The notes: a model not told the origin generated them from the sequence alone. A stretch of 64,000 bases of DNA from Salinilacustrithrix sp003476595 (GCA_963972525.1 CAXAUZ010000016.1:41719-105718); one strand, 5' to 3'; numbered from the stretch's first letter, positions 14,981-24,295 are shown. Numbers and translations are program-made.

Positions 14981-15925
14981 TCAGTCGGGGTGGGGGGTGA
15001 GCACCTCGGCGCCGTCGTCGGTGACGAGGATCGTGTGCTCGAACTGCGCGGTGCGCTTGCGGTCGATGGTGGCGGCGGTCCACCCGTCGCTCCACATGAC
15101 GTGCTCGTGGGCACCCACGGTGATCATCGGCTCGATGGTGAACGTCATGCCCGGCTCGATGATGTCGGTGAGGCGGGGCTCGTGGTAGTGCGGGATGTGC
15201 AGGTCGGTGTGGAACTGCTCGCCGATGCCGTGCCCGACGAAGGCCCGCACCACGCCGAACCCCTCGGCCTCGGCGTGGGTCTGGATGGCGTGGCCGATGG
15301 CCGAGAACGGCTCGCCCGGCTTGACCGCCTCGATGCCCCGGAGGAGCGATTCGTGGGTGACCTGCACCAGGCGGCGGGAGACCTCGTCGACCTCGCCGAC
15401 GAAGAACGTGCGGTTGGTGTCGCCGTGGACGCCCTCGCGGAAGATGGTGACGTCGATGTTGACGATGTCGCCGTCGACGAGCTCGCGATCGTCGGGGATC
15501 CCGTGGCAGATGATCTCGTTCACCGACGTGCAGACCGACTTGGGGAACGGGTTGTCGGGACCGCCGTAGAGCAGGGGGCTGGGGTAGGCGCCCGCCTCGA
15601 TGGTGGCCTCGTGGCAGATGCGGTCGAGCTCGTCGGTGGTGATGCCGGGGCGGACCGCAGCGCCCGTGAGGGCGAGGATGCGGGCGGCCTCAGCCCCGGT
15701 GCGCCGCATGCGGGCGATGACGTCGGGGGACTTGACCGCGGGCTCGTCCCAGCGGTCGACCCGGCCCTCGACGACGTAGGCGGGCACCTCGATGGTGTCG
15801 GGGACGGGGCGCAGCGGGGAGACGGCGCCCGGTCGGACGGGCTCGAAGCTCGCCTTGTGGCAGCGCTTGAACTTGCGGCCGCTGCCGCAGAAGCACTGGT
15901 CGTTCGCCTTCATCGTGGCCGTCAC
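14981..15925 (-). CDS. map: Methionine aminopeptidase with N-terminal SEC-C zinc motif
   Basis: Removes the initiator Met from nascent proteins. 314 residues from a GTG at 15925; an ATG at 15913 would give 310. The N-terminal SEC-C motif (C11, C13, C22, H23 in the first reading) is a ribosome-interacting zinc module found in type Ic enzymes. All metal ligands of the catalytic fold are visible in order: the His in ICHGIPDD, Asp in VNIDVTI, Asp in GVHGDTNRT, His in VGHGIGEQFH, Glu in FTIEPMI and Glu in AQFEHTIL. It is a single gene, convergent with the YcaQ-like gene. Confidence 0.95.
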   Translation of the reverse strand: MTATMKANDQCFCGSGRKFKRCHKASFEPVRPGAVSPLRPVPDTIEVPAYVVEGRVDRWDEPAVKSPDVIARMRRTGAEAARILALTGAAVRPGITTDELDRICHEATIEAGAYPSPLLYGGPDNPFPKSVCTSVNEIICHGIPDDRELVDGDIVNIDVTIFREGVHGDTNRTFFVGEVDEVSRRLVQVTHESLLRGIEAVKPGEPFSAIGHAIQTHAEAEGFGVVRAFVGHGIGEQFHTDLHIPHYHEPRLTDIIEPGMTFTIEPMITVGAHEHVMWSDGWTAATIDRKRTAQFEHTILVTDDGAEVLTPHPD

Positions 15926-15985
15926 GGCCCCCAGGGTAACGCCGCATCCACCCGCTCCCCCGGGCGGTGTGCCACGGTCGGATCC

Positions 15986-16255
15986 GTGGGACGCCCCACC
16001 GATGCTGCCACCAAGCGAGCCCGGACCCGACGGCGCAAGGCCCGCCGTGCGGCGACCCGGGCCACGGTCCAGCTCGTCACCGTCCTGGTCGGGGGCCTGC
16101 TCGCCGGCGGCCTGATCGTCGCCGCCGCCCTGCCGGGTGCGACCGGGCCGGTCCCGGCCGCCGCCACCACCGCGGCCGCCGCGGGGGTGGCCGTGCTGAC
16201 GCTGGTGGTGGCCCGCCGGTTGCGACCGCTGGATCAGGGCCGTTCGCGCCGGTAG
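15986..16255 (+). CDS. Small two-helix membrane protein
   Basis: 89 residues, no recognised family. An Arg/Lys-rich N-terminus (TKRARTRRRKARRAATRAT) is followed by two hydrophobic segments (about residues 26-48 and 55-76) and a basic tail, suggesting a double-spanning membrane protein with both ends in the cytoplasm. The GTG start at 15986 leaves 60 bp to the divergent map gene. Its 3' end overlaps the end of the convergent SDR gene by 22 bp. Confidence 0.5.
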   Translation: MGRPTDAATKRARTRRRKARRAATRATVQLVTVLVGGLLAGGLIVAAALPGATGPVPAAATTAAAAGVAVLTLVVARRLRPLDQGRSRR

Positions 16256-17094
16256 CCCTCCCAGTGGTCCAGCGCGCTGCGCATCAGGACCTCGTACTCC
16301 TCGAAGGTGTGGCCGTGGCGGGCGGCCACGATCAGCTCGGCGTCGGCACCGACCGGGGTCCGCAGCGGTGCGGCCGGGTCCTCGAGCACGTCGGCCACGG
16401 TCCGGGCGACGAGCGCGGGGTCCGCAGGTCCGTCGCCGCCCAGGCCCTTGGCCCGGGATTCGAGCTGCTCGGCGATCGCCCAGTAGCCCTCATGGTCCGG
16501 CGTGAAGGCCGCCGCGGTCACCGTGTTGGCGCCGAGCCCCGTGGGGAACTGGCCGGGCTGGATGGAGTGGACCCGGATGCCAGAGAGGCCGAGCTCGAAG
16601 TGGAGCGCCTCGCTGATCGCCTCCACGGCGTGCTTGGAGGCCGCGTAGATCCCGGCGAAGGGGCGGGCGATCACGCCGGCCACGCTGCTCAGGTTGACCA
16701 GGACGCCGGCCTCGGACCGCCGCAGGTGCGGCACCGTCGCCCGCACCACGCGAAGCAGCCCGAGCACGTTCGTCTCGAACTGCAGGGCGACCTCGGCGTC
16801 GGACACCAGCTCGACGGGACCCCGCACCTCGATGCCGGCGTTGTTGACCACGACGTCCAGGCCGCCGAGGAGGTCCACGGCCTCCGCCACCCCGCGCGCG
16901 ACGGAGGTCTCGTCGTGCACGTCGAGGGCGACCACGTGGACCGAGGTGCCGGCCGCCTCGCAGGCCCGCCGGAGGTCACCGTCCCGCGACGGGTCCCGCA
17001 TCGTGGCCACCACGTCGTGGCCCCGCCCGGCCAGCTCGACGGCGGTGAGGAGGCCGAAGCCGCTGGAGCAGCCGGTGATGAGGACGCTGGGCAC
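16234..17094 (-). CDS. Short-chain dehydrogenase/reductase
   Basis: A 286-residue classical SDR. The cofactor motif TGCSSGFG (about 7-14), an acidic-free region suggesting NADP(H), NNAG (about 91), a catalytic Ser in NLSSVAG and YAASK (Tyr and Lys about 153-157) form a complete active site. The PGQFPTG segment follows, as in the family. The substrate is unknown. It starts with GTG, downstream of the thiD terminator hairpin, so it is probably transcribed alone. It overlaps the tail of the small membrane protein gene. Confidence 0.88.
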   Translation of the reverse strand: MPSVLITGCSSGFGLLTAVELAGRGHDVVATMRDPSRDGDLRRACEAAGTSVHVVALDVHDETSVARGVAEAVDLLGGLDVVVNNAGIEVRGPVELVSDAEVALQFETNVLGLLRVVRATVPHLRRSEAGVLVNLSSVAGVIARPFAGIYAASKHAVEAISEALHFELGLSGIRVHSIQPGQFPTGLGANTVTAAAFTPDHEGYWAIAEQLESRAKGLGGDGPADPALVARTVADVLEDPAAPLRTPVGADAELIVAARHGHTFEEYEVLMRSALDHWEGYRRERP

Positions 17095-17124
17095 GGCGAC
17101 GGTCTAGCCGTCCCGGTGCGATCT

Positions 17125-17183
17125 CAGCACTGCCAGAACGGGAGGGCGGGTCCCCGGGCGGTCGTCCCGAACTGGCAGTGCTG
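17125..17183 (-). terminator. Hairpin downstream of thiD
   Basis: Perfect 12-base arms CAGCACTGCCAG (17125-17136) and CTGGCAGTGCTG (17172-17183) enclose a second CGGG/CCCG pairing separated by an AA/AA bulge. It lies 9 bp beyond the thiD stop and upstream of the SDR start. No U-tract follows. Confidence 0.65.
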
Positions 17184-17191
17184 GTGTCGCG

Positions 17192-17998
17192 TCAGCCGTC
17201 CCAGCCGAAGGCGTCGATGGGTCCGTGGCCGCCACCCAGGCGCCAGGTGCGGGCCCCGAGCAGGCCCCGGTGCACGAAGTCCTTCGCCGCCCGGACCGCG
17301 TCGAGCGGGTCGTCGCCGAGGGCGAGGCGGGCAGCCGTGGCCGCGGCGAAGGAGCATCCGGAGCCGTGGTCGTTGGGGGTGTCGACCCGGGGCAGCACCA
17401 TCCGCTCGGCTCGACCGCCGACGGCGACCACGTCGACGGCATCGTCGCCCTCGTCCTCGGCGTCGCCGCCCTTGACCACGACCGCTTCGCAGCCGAGGTC
17501 GAGCAGCGCCACGGCGGCGGCCTCCATGTCGGCGATGGTGCGCAGGGATCGGCCGACCAGGAGCCCGGCCTCGGTGCGGTTCGGCGTGATCACCCGGGCC
17601 AGCGGGAGGAGCCGGGCGACGAGAGCGTCCTGGACGTCGGGCGGGAACAGGGCCACACCGGCCGAGCTGACCAGCACCGGGTCCACGACCAGGTTCGCCA
17701 GCCGGTCGGCCTCGGCCACCCGGGCGACCACGTCCACGGTGTCGGCCGAGCCGAGGAAGCCGGTCTTGGTGGCCCGCACGTCGAGGTCGCCGAGCACCGC
17801 GTCGAGCTGGGCAGCGACGAACTCGGACGGGACGACGTGCACCGCCTCGACGGCCCGGGTGGACTGGGCCGTGAGGGCGGCCACGGCGGTGGCGCCGTGC
17901 AGGCCGTGGGCGGCGAAGGCCCGCAGGTCGGCGTGGACCCCGGCCCCGCCGGCGCTGTCGACGCCGGCGACGGTGAGGGCGACCAGCGGCGTCGGCAC
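17192..17998 (-). CDS. thiD: Hydroxymethylpyrimidine/phosphomethylpyrimidine kinase
   Basis: Phosphorylates HMP and HMP-P in thiamine biosynthesis. 268 residues from the GTG at 17998. The N-terminal VAGVDSAGGAGVHADL, the VVVDPVLVSSAG block, the TPNRTEAGLLVG motif, VVVKGGD and the anion-hole signature NDHGSGCSFAAA are present. No TPP riboswitch is possible directly upstream because the MFS gene ends only 11 bp away. The MFS-thiD arrangement suggests co-transcription, and raises the possibility that the transporter moves a thiamine precursor (weak inference). Confidence 0.93.
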   Translation of the reverse strand: MPTPLVALTVAGVDSAGGAGVHADLRAFAAHGLHGATAVAALTAQSTRAVEAVHVVPSEFVAAQLDAVLGDLDVRATKTGFLGSADTVDVVARVAEADRLANLVVDPVLVSSAGVALFPPDVQDALVARLLPLARVITPNRTEAGLLVGRSLRTIADMEAAAVALLDLGCEAVVVKGGDAEDEGDDAVDVVAVGGRAERMVLPRVDTPNDHGSGCSFAAATAARLALGDDPLDAVRAAKDFVHRGLLGARTWRLGGGHGPIDAFGWDG

Positions 17999-18009
17999 GG
18001 TGGGCGACG

Positions 18010-19224
18010 CTACCCGACGACCTCGGGGACGAGGACGGGCGCCACCGCCCGCGCCCCGGAGCGCCGCAGCCAGACGGCGACGAGCACGACGACCCCGCCG
18101 AGCACGCTCATGGCCGCCGACACGCCGAACGTCCCGATGAGCGCACCGGTGGAGAGGATGCCGAGCAGCTGGGCCGCGGTGCCCGACATGGTGTCGGTGG
18201 CGATCACCCGTCCGTGCACCGACTCCGGGGCGTTGCGCTGCAGCAGCGTGCGGGACGGGCCGGACAGCAGGGCGGTGCACACCCCCCAGGCCGCGACGCC
18301 GACGAAGGCGACCACGATCGAGGGCGTGCCGAGGTAGACGATGGCGGTCACGCCGGACGCGCCCACGCCGAGGACCACCCAACCGAACGACGCCACGCGC
18401 TCACCGAGGCGCGCGACCGCGATGCCGCCCGCCACGAGGAAGACGCCGAACACGGCCTGCAGCGCGGCGAAGGTCGACGGCGGGCGCTCCAGGACGTCCC
18501 GCACGTACAGCGGCTCGGCGAGCAGGGCGGCGCCGTAGAGGAGGTGCACCGAGCTCATCGCCACCACGACGCGCCGGAGCACCGGGGTCCGGGCCACCAG
18601 GCGAAGGCCCTCGAGCGCGTCGCGCAGGCCCGGTCGGCGCCCGTGGGCGGTGGGATCGACGACGTCGCGCACCTGCACGATCGGCAGCACGAGGATGCCG
18701 AGCAGGTAGGTGGCGGCGGTGAGCACGAACGCGCCCCGGAAGCCGAACCAGCCGATGGCCACGGCGCCGACGACGGGGCCGGCGATGATGGCGACCTCGT
18801 CGGTGAGCGACACGAGGGCGTTGGTGCGGGCCAGCTCCTCGTCGCGGACCAGCCGGGGCGGCAGCGACTGCAGCGCGGGCACGGTGAGGGCGCCGGCGAC
18901 GCCGTGCACCATCGACAGCAGCGCGAGCGTCCGGAAGTCGTCCGCGAGCAGCAGCGCCAGCGAGGCCACGACGCCGATCGCCTTGGCCACGCCGAGGGTG
19001 GCGCGAGGTCCGATCCGGTCGATCACGGTCCCCACGAACGGGCCGAGCAGCACGCCCGGGAGCGTGAGGGCGACGCCGAACAGCGTCACGTCGCCGGCGG
19101 TGGCCCCGAACTCGAACGCGGCGTAGCCCCAGATGGCGATGAAGGTCGCCCAGGTGCCGACCGCGCTGAACGCCTCGGCGACGAGGAAGGCCCGGACCCG
19201 GCCGGACCGCAGTGAACCCTGCAC
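18010..19224 (-). CDS. Major facilitator superfamily transporter
   Basis: 404 residues with about 12 hydrophobic segments, resembling the DHA/enterobactin-exporter-like MFS_3 group (the GYAAFEFGATAGDVTLFGVAL region, then DRIGPRATLGVAKAIG after helix 2). I chose the GTG at 19224 because the sequence upstream (Ser/Thr/Ala-rich) looks non-coding and overlaps the space after the cupin gene. The substrate is unknown; drug, lipid or siderophore export are common in the group. It is 11 bp upstream of thiD, probably one operon. Confidence 0.85.
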   Translation of the reverse strand: MQGSLRSGRVRAFLVAEAFSAVGTWATFIAIWGYAAFEFGATAGDVTLFGVALTLPGVLLGPFVGTVIDRIGPRATLGVAKAIGVVASLALLLADDFRTLALLSMVHGVAGALTVPALQSLPPRLVRDEELARTNALVSLTDEVAIIAGPVVGAVAIGWFGFRGAFVLTAATYLLGILVLPIVQVRDVVDPTAHGRRPGLRDALEGLRLVARTPVLRRVVVAMSSVHLLYGAALLAEPLYVRDVLERPPSTFAALQAVFGVFLVAGGIAVARLGERVASFGWVVLGVGASGVTAIVYLGTPSIVVAFVGVAAWGVCTALLSGPSRTLLQRNAPESVHGRVIATDTMSGTAAQLLGILSTGALIGTFGVSAAMSVLGGVVVLVAVWLRRSGARAVAPVLVPEVVG

Positions 19225-19279
19225 CGGCAGAACATAGGCCCGGGACGTGCGGACGCCGGCAGCGTTTCCGGGAGGGTCC

Positions 19280-19630
19280 CTAGCTGCGGCCGAAGTCGTC
19301 CTCGAGGCGGACGATGTCGTCCTCCCCGAAGTAGTCACCCCGCTGGACCTCGATGAACACGACGTCCTCGTCGCCCTGGTTGGCGCAGCGGTGCGCCATG
19401 CCCTGGGCGATGTCGACGGACTGGCCGGCGGGCACCTGGTGGTCGGTGCCGTCGAGGGTGACGGTGGCGGTGCCGCTCACGACGTACCAGTGCTCGGCCC
19501 GGCGGGCATGCGTCTGGTAGCTGAGCCGCTTGCCGGGGTGGACGACGATCCGCTTGACCTTGTGGTCGTCCTCGTCGGACAGCACGGTGTAGTTGCCCCA
19601 GGGGCGCTCGTCGTACTCGAGTGCGGTCAT
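19280..19630 (-). CDS. Mannose-6-phosphate isomerase type II-like cupin
   Basis: 116-residue single-domain cupin matching the C-terminal domain of bifunctional ManC/GDP-mannose pyrophosphorylases. The RPWGNYTVL segment, the metal-binding cupin motif 1 (GKRLSYQTHARRAEHWYVV, shown in part) with His and Glu ligands, the VPAGQSVDIAQGMAH block (motif 2) and FIEVQRGDYFGEDDIVR at the end are typical. It may be a phosphomannose isomerase or a sugar-binding cupin. It is 13 bp downstream of the DUF445 gene on the same strand. Confidence 0.88.
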   Translation of the reverse strand: MTALEYDERPWGNYTVLSDEDDHKVKRIVVHPGKRLSYQTHARRAEHWYVVSGTATVTLDGTDHQVPAGQSVDIAQGMAHRCANQGDEDVVFIEVQRGDYFGEDDIVRLEDDFGRS

Positions 19631-19643
19631 CGGGACAGTCTGG

Positions 19644-20873
19644 TCAACCCACGGACAGGACGGCCAACCCCTGCAGCAGGCCGACGCCGGCGCCCAGCGC
19701 CCCGCCGATCGCGATGAGGATCCACTCGTCCTGCTCGAAGATGCCGCGGAGGAGCCGCTCGAACTCCAGCTTCGGCATGGCCCGGAGCTTGGACTCGACG
19801 AGCTCGCCGACCTGCAGCTGCTTCTCCAGGTACGCCTCGATCTCGGGCTGGATCTCCGGCACCGACTCGGTGACCCGGCCGACCACCATCATCTTCACCG
19901 AGGCGAGCTGGGCGTCGGTGACCTCGGTCTGGGTGAGCATCTCGACCATGGGACGGGCGGCGTCCACCCGCTCGCTCACCTTGGTCAGCACGACCTGGGC
20001 GATGCGGGTGCCGGCCTCGCCCTCGGTGACGAGGCGGAGCAGGTTGGCGGGCGTGAGGATCTCCCGGGCGGTGATCCGGCCGTAGTCCTGGGCGATCTCG
20101 TCCTGGCGGCTGGGGAACATGCCCTGGTAGGTGACGAGGCCGGCGTAGCGCTTCGGTTCGATCGGCCGGAAGATCATCTGCAGGGCGAGCCAGTTGGTGC
20201 CGAGCCCGACGATGCCGCCGACGAGCGGCATCAGCCACCACTGGTCGAAGATCGAGAAGCTGAGCGCCTGGAAGCAGCCGATCACGAAGCCGAACCACCC
20301 GCCGAAGCGGACGATGGCCTTGAGCTCCTTGCCGCCGATCTCCTGGAACAGGCGGACGAGGCGCTTCACGTTGGGCCCGGAGAGCAGGTCGAACACGAGC
20401 TGCTCGAGGTCGAGCAGCTCGTGGCTGATGCCCTGCAGGTCGTCGAAGATCTCCTGGGCGACCTGGCGCCCCTCGGTCTTGATCTGGGCGATGACCATCT
20501 GCTGGGCGTCGGGCGCCATCTGGTCCCAGGTGCCAGGGGCCAGCATCTCGGCCACGTCCCGGACGATGACGGGCAGCTCGGTGTCCAGCCGGTCGGCGAA
20601 CAGCGCCTCCATCTCGGCCGGGTCGAGGCGCTCGGCCAGCTCCGCCGGTGACAGCACCGCGCCGACGTTGCCGGCGACGTCGGCGGCGAAGGTGTCGGCC
20701 TTGGACGGCAGCACCCCCTGCCAGCCGATCTTCACCCCGAAGGGCGCCACGCCGACGAACTCCTCGGGCGAGAAGATCATGCGGACGGCGGCCCAGTTGG
20801 TGATGTAGCCGATGAACGCGGTGACGAGGGGCACCGCGACGAGGACGACGGCGAGGTTGGTCGCGGTGATCAC
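19644..20873 (-). CDS. DUF445 family membrane-associated protein
   Basis: 409 residues. The N-terminal hydrophobic segment followed by GYITNWAAVRMIF (and its echo GTNWLALQMIFRPIEPK in the middle) and LPSKADTFA/FPSRQDEIAQDYG are hallmark repeats of DUF445 proteins. They have a duplicated architecture: membrane segments at N-terminus, middle and C-terminus with long amphipathic helices between. The function of the family is not established. It starts with GTG. It lies between purU and the cupin gene, all on the same strand. Confidence 0.88.
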   Translation of the reverse strand: MITATNLAVVLVAVPLVTAFIGYITNWAAVRMIFSPEEFVGVAPFGVKIGWQGVLPSKADTFAADVAGNVGAVLSPAELAERLDPAEMEALFADRLDTELPVIVRDVAEMLAPGTWDQMAPDAQQMVIAQIKTEGRQVAQEIFDDLQGISHELLDLEQLVFDLLSGPNVKRLVRLFQEIGGKELKAIVRFGGWFGFVIGCFQALSFSIFDQWWLMPLVGGIVGLGTNWLALQMIFRPIEPKRYAGLVTYQGMFPSRQDEIAQDYGRITAREILTPANLLRLVTEGEAGTRIAQVVLTKVSERVDAARPMVEMLTQTEVTDAQLASVKMMVVGRVTESVPEIQPEIEAYLEKQLQVGELVESKLRAMPKLEFERLLRGIFEQDEWILIAIGGALGAGVGLLQGLAVLSVG

Positions 20874-20915
20874 GGATGCAGGTTTCGCCGGGGCACCCGC
20901 CTTCCCCTGTCCCCC

Positions 20916-21755
<840 letters not shown>

Positions 21756-21793
21756 ACCCGAAGACCCTAGGGAGCGGGGGCTACGGTCCGGAC

Positions 21794-22792
21794 ATGCGCC
21801 GTGCCCTGTGGACCACCGATGGACTCGATGTGACCGAGGTCGAGCTGGGGCCGCTGGCCGATGGCCGGGCCCGCCTGCGCGTGGCCGCCTGCGGCATCTG
21901 CGGCTCCGACCTGCACTGGTGGCACGGGTCCATGCCCCGCCCGCTCGGCACGGCGCCCGGCCACGAGCTGGCCGGCACCGTCGTCGACGGTCCGGCCGGC
22001 CTGGACGACGTGCTCTACGCCGTCTCCCCCAACGTGTCCTGCGGGCGCTGCCAGTTCTGCCAGGTCGGCCAGACCCACCTGTGCGACCGCGCCCTCGGCC
22101 GGGGTCTGGGCATGGGGGCAGACGGCGGCCTCTCCGAGGTCCTCGACGTGCCGGTCGCCAACCTCGCCCCGGTGACCACGGACCGGCCGGCCGTGGCTGC
22201 GCTCACCGAACCGCTGGCCGTGGCGCTGCGCGGCGTGTCCCTCGGCGACGTCGGTCCCGACAGCCGGGTGCTGGTGCTCGGCGCCGGCACCATCGGCCTC
22301 GGCGCCGCGCTGCTGGCCCGGGACCGTGCCTCCGAGGTGGCCATCACCGCCCGCCACCCCCACCAGGCCGACGCGGCGGCCGCCATGGGCGTCACCGTCC
22401 TCGGCGAGCACGAGGGCATCGCCTGGGCCAAGGAGCGGGGCGCCGACGTGGTCATCGAGTCCGTCGGCGGCACCGCCCCCACGCTCGGCGACGCGGTGAA
22501 GGCGGCTCGCAAGGGCGGCACCATCGTCCTGCTCGGCTCCTTCACCGAGCCCCGTCCGGTGGACTTGTCGAAGCTGATGATGAAGGAGCTCCGGCTGCAG
22601 GGGTCGTTCTGCTACGGCTCCACCAAGCGGGGCCCGGAGTACGCCGCCGCCGCCCGGCTGACCGGTCGCTTCGAGTCCGAGCTGTCGGCGATGACCACCC
22701 ACCAGTTCCCGCTCGACCAGGTCACCGACGCGTTCGAGGCGGCGGCCGACAAGTCCAGCGGCGCCATCAAGGTCACCATCCTCCCGAACTGA
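21794..22792 (+). CDS. Zinc-dependent alcohol dehydrogenase family protein
   Basis: 332-residue medium-chain dehydrogenase/reductase. The catalytic zinc Cys in AACGICGSDLH, the conserved His-Glu in PGHELAGTV, and the structural zinc loop with four cysteines (SCGRCQFCQVGQTHLC) are intact. The Rossmann motif VLGAGTIGLGAA (about 160-171) binds NAD(P). It resembles threonine/sorbitol dehydrogenase-type enzymes acting on polyols or alcohols; the substrate is not determinable. The stop codon lies inside the arm of a strong hairpin. Confidence 0.88.
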   Translation: MRRALWTTDGLDVTEVELGPLADGRARLRVAACGICGSDLHWWHGSMPRPLGTAPGHELAGTVVDGPAGLDDVLYAVSPNVSCGRCQFCQVGQTHLCDRALGRGLGMGADGGLSEVLDVPVANLAPVTTDRPAVAALTEPLAVALRGVSLGDVGPDSRVLVLGAGTIGLGAALLARDRASEVAITARHPHQADAAAAMGVTVLGEHEGIAWAKERGADVVIESVGGTAPTLGDAVKAARKGGTIVLLGSFTEPRPVDLSKLMMKELRLQGSFCYGSTKRGPEYAAAARLTGRFESELSAMTTHQFPLDQVTDAFEAAADKSSGAIKVTILPN

Positions 22793-22841
22793 AGATGTCG
22801 TGGACCGGTCACCACTGGTGTGACCCTTCCACGACATCTTC
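22791..22841. terminator. Hairpin between the alcohol dehydrogenase and tRNA-Ala genes
   Basis: Perfect 14-base arms GAAGATGTCGTGGA (22791-22804) and TCCACGACATCTTC (22828-22841) enclose further pairing GGTCAC/GTGACC (22807-22812, 22820-22825). The first arm includes the last two bases of the stop codon. It separates two convergent transcripts. Confidence 0.75.
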
Positions 22842-22848
22842 CGTCGGG

Positions 22849-22922
22849 TGGAGGTGAGGGGATTCGAACCCCTGGCCTCCTCGATGCGACCGAGGCGCTC
22901 TAGCCAACTGAGCTACACCCCC
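22849..22922 (-). tRNA. tRNA-Ala (anticodon CGC)
   Basis: A 74-nt cloverleaf on the minus strand. Acceptor GGGGGTG pairs with CACCTCC, including the G3-U70 wobble that identifies alanine tRNA. D stem GCTC/GAGC; anticodon stem CCTCG/CGAGG with loop GTCGCAT, giving anticodon CGC after U33; T arm AGGGG-TTCGAAT-CCCCT; discriminator A. CCA is not encoded. The anticodon reads GCG alanine codons. Confidence 0.97.
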
Positions 22923-22969
22923 GAGGGAGGCCACACCTTACCGTCGGTGGCGGTGGCCGCCGAACTGGC

Positions 22970-23626
22970 TCAGGCGTCGCCGTGGGACTCGATGGCGCGC
23001 TGCAGTCGGGTCTGCAGGACCGTCGTGGTGACATCGCCCCGGGTGCGCTCGGTGACGGCTCGCAGCGAATCCACCGTGCGACGCAGGCCGCCGGTGAGGG
23101 CGTCGGGCAGGTCGACCGAGGCGAGGACGTCGTAGGCGTCGTCCATGACCTCGAGGAGGGCCTCACCGCCCTCGAGGTCGCCGGAGCGGAGGCGGTCGAG
23201 GACGTTGCGGCGCAGCTCGCTGGCGGCCTCGGCCAGGCCTCGCATCCAGGAGTGCGCCATGACGCCGAGCTCGGCCGGGGAGGCGAGGGCCTCACCGCGG
23301 ACCATGGCCGCGCACAGGCGGGCCTCGGCGTACTCCTTCTCGGCGTCGTGGAGGAAGCCGGCGTGGGCCACCGCGGGGTGGTCGGCCAGCGCCTCCTGCG
23401 CGGTGCGCAGGGCGGCCTCGGAGGCGGCGACCTGGTCGTCGTGGGCCGCCGGGTCGCCGCGGTGGACGGCGCGGATGGCGAGGCCGGCGTGGCGGATCGC
23501 GGTCCGGCACGCGGGCAGGGCGACCTCGCGGGCCCGGTGGGCGGCGCCGAGGTCGGTGCGGATGTCGCCGACGAGGGCGTCGAGCGTGGCGCGCCGGTCG
23601 CTGCCGGCGCCAGCAGCCGGGGTCAG
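22970..23626 (-). CDS. Translin family protein (probable CTG start)
   Basis: 218 residues matching the translin family: AIRAVHRGDPAAHDD, AHAGFLHDAEKEYAEARL, SPAELGVMAHSWMRGLAEA, ELRRNVLDRLRSGD, LLEVMDDAYDVLASVDLPDAL and TGGLRRTVDSLR (each shown in part). In eukaryotes translin and TRAX form an RNA/DNA-binding octamer (C3PO) with RNase activity; prokaryotic homologues are uncharacterised or structurally known only. There is no ATG, GTG or TTG between the upstream gene and the conserved region in this frame. The first reasonable codon is CTG at 23626, overlapping the upstream stop as CTGA. It is translationally coupled to the membrane protein gene upstream. Confidence 0.82.
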   Translation of the reverse strand: MTPAAGAGSDRRATLDALVGDIRTDLGAAHRAREVALPACRTAIRHAGLAIRAVHRGDPAAHDDQVAASEAALRTAQEALADHPAVAHAGFLHDAEKEYAEARLCAAMVRGEALASPAELGVMAHSWMRGLAEAASELRRNVLDRLRSGDLEGGEALLEVMDDAYDVLASVDLPDALTGGLRRTVDSLRAVTERTRGDVTTTVLQTRLQRAIESHGDA

Positions 23627-24084
23627 TTGGCCTGGCGGCGCAGGAGCGCCTGCTGCGTGGCCGACGGGCGACCCTGAGGTGCCAGGTACCGGACGTTGGT
23701 GCGGGCCGGGGCCTGGCGCTGCTGCTGGACCTGCATGAGCATGGCGACGTAGCCGAGGAGGGCGGCGTCGACGGTGAGGTGGAGCAGCCAGACGGAGCCG
23801 CCGGCGAGGAGGGCCAGGAGGAAGGTGAGGCCGGCCGAGGCGGCGAGCGTGGCGAGCACGTCGCGGCGACGGCGCTGGGCGTCGGTGCGGCTCATGGCCC
23901 GACCGGTCGGGGTGCGCATCGGCGCCGGTGCGTAGGGGTCGCCCGTGCGCTGGAGCACGGCCAGCTGGTTGCGGAAGTCCCCGATCGAGGCGTGCGGGTG
24001 GAACGCCCGGCGCTTCTGCAGGTAGGGGGGCAGGAGAACGGCAGCCCAGATCGCAGCAAGCACCACTAGCACCATGATGGTCAC
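23623..24084 (-). CDS. Actinobacterial three-helix membrane protein
   Basis: 153 residues. The N-terminal transmembrane helix (VLVVLAAIWAAVLLPPYL) is followed by a polar stretch with FHPHASIGDFRNQLAVL, a TRAMSR-like basic linker (AMSRTDAQRRRRDVL), two further hydrophobic helices and a Gln/Arg-rich tail. I recognise this layout as common in actinobacteria but no function is known. GTG at 24084 or ATG at 24075 could be used; a GAGGAG sequence lies 10 bases before the ATG. Its stop overlaps the putative CTG start of the translin gene. Confidence 0.75.
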   Translation of the reverse strand: MTIMVLVVLAAIWAAVLLPPYLQKRRAFHPHASIGDFRNQLAVLQRTGDPYAPAPMRTPTGRAMSRTDAQRRRRDVLATLAASAGLTFLLALLAGGSVWLLHLTVDAALLGYVAMLMQVQQQRQAPARTNVRYLAPQGRPSATQQALLRRQAN

Positions 24085-24210
24085 GCTCCTCGCCTCGCTT
24101 TCGTGTGTCGTCTGTCACCGTAGGAGCGCCCGGAACCTGAGTGGTGGATCCGGGCGTCTTCGATGTTCGTTCGGTTGCGGGCAGGCCAGCACTGCTGACC
24201 GGGATCGTTA

Positions 24211-24228
24211 CGGTTCTACTACGAACCG
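24211..24228 (-). terminator. Small hairpin 3' of moaC
   Basis: CGGTTC (24211-24216) and GAACCG (24223-24228) form a 6-bp stem with a 6-base loop in the 211-bp space between moaC and the membrane protein gene. Terminator or promoter-proximal element; function not certain. The rest of the gap shows a weak GTGACA/TGTCAC pairing (24236-24262) and no gene. Confidence 0.35.
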
Positions 24229-24295
24229 AAACACGGTGACAAGCAACTGCGAACGATGTCACGCATGCTGCGAGGCGGATCGAGCAGGTGTTCGG

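Noticed and set aside
17999..18009. TPP riboswitch upstream of thiD
   Set aside because: The gap to the MFS gene is 11 bp, too small for a riboswitch, and no conserved THI element is visible upstream of the MFS gene.
22970..24262. A 430-codon frame joining the translin homologue to upstream sequence
   Set aside because: The upstream half is a Pro/Arg-rich shadow of the membrane protein gene; only the C-terminal 218 codons are translin-like.
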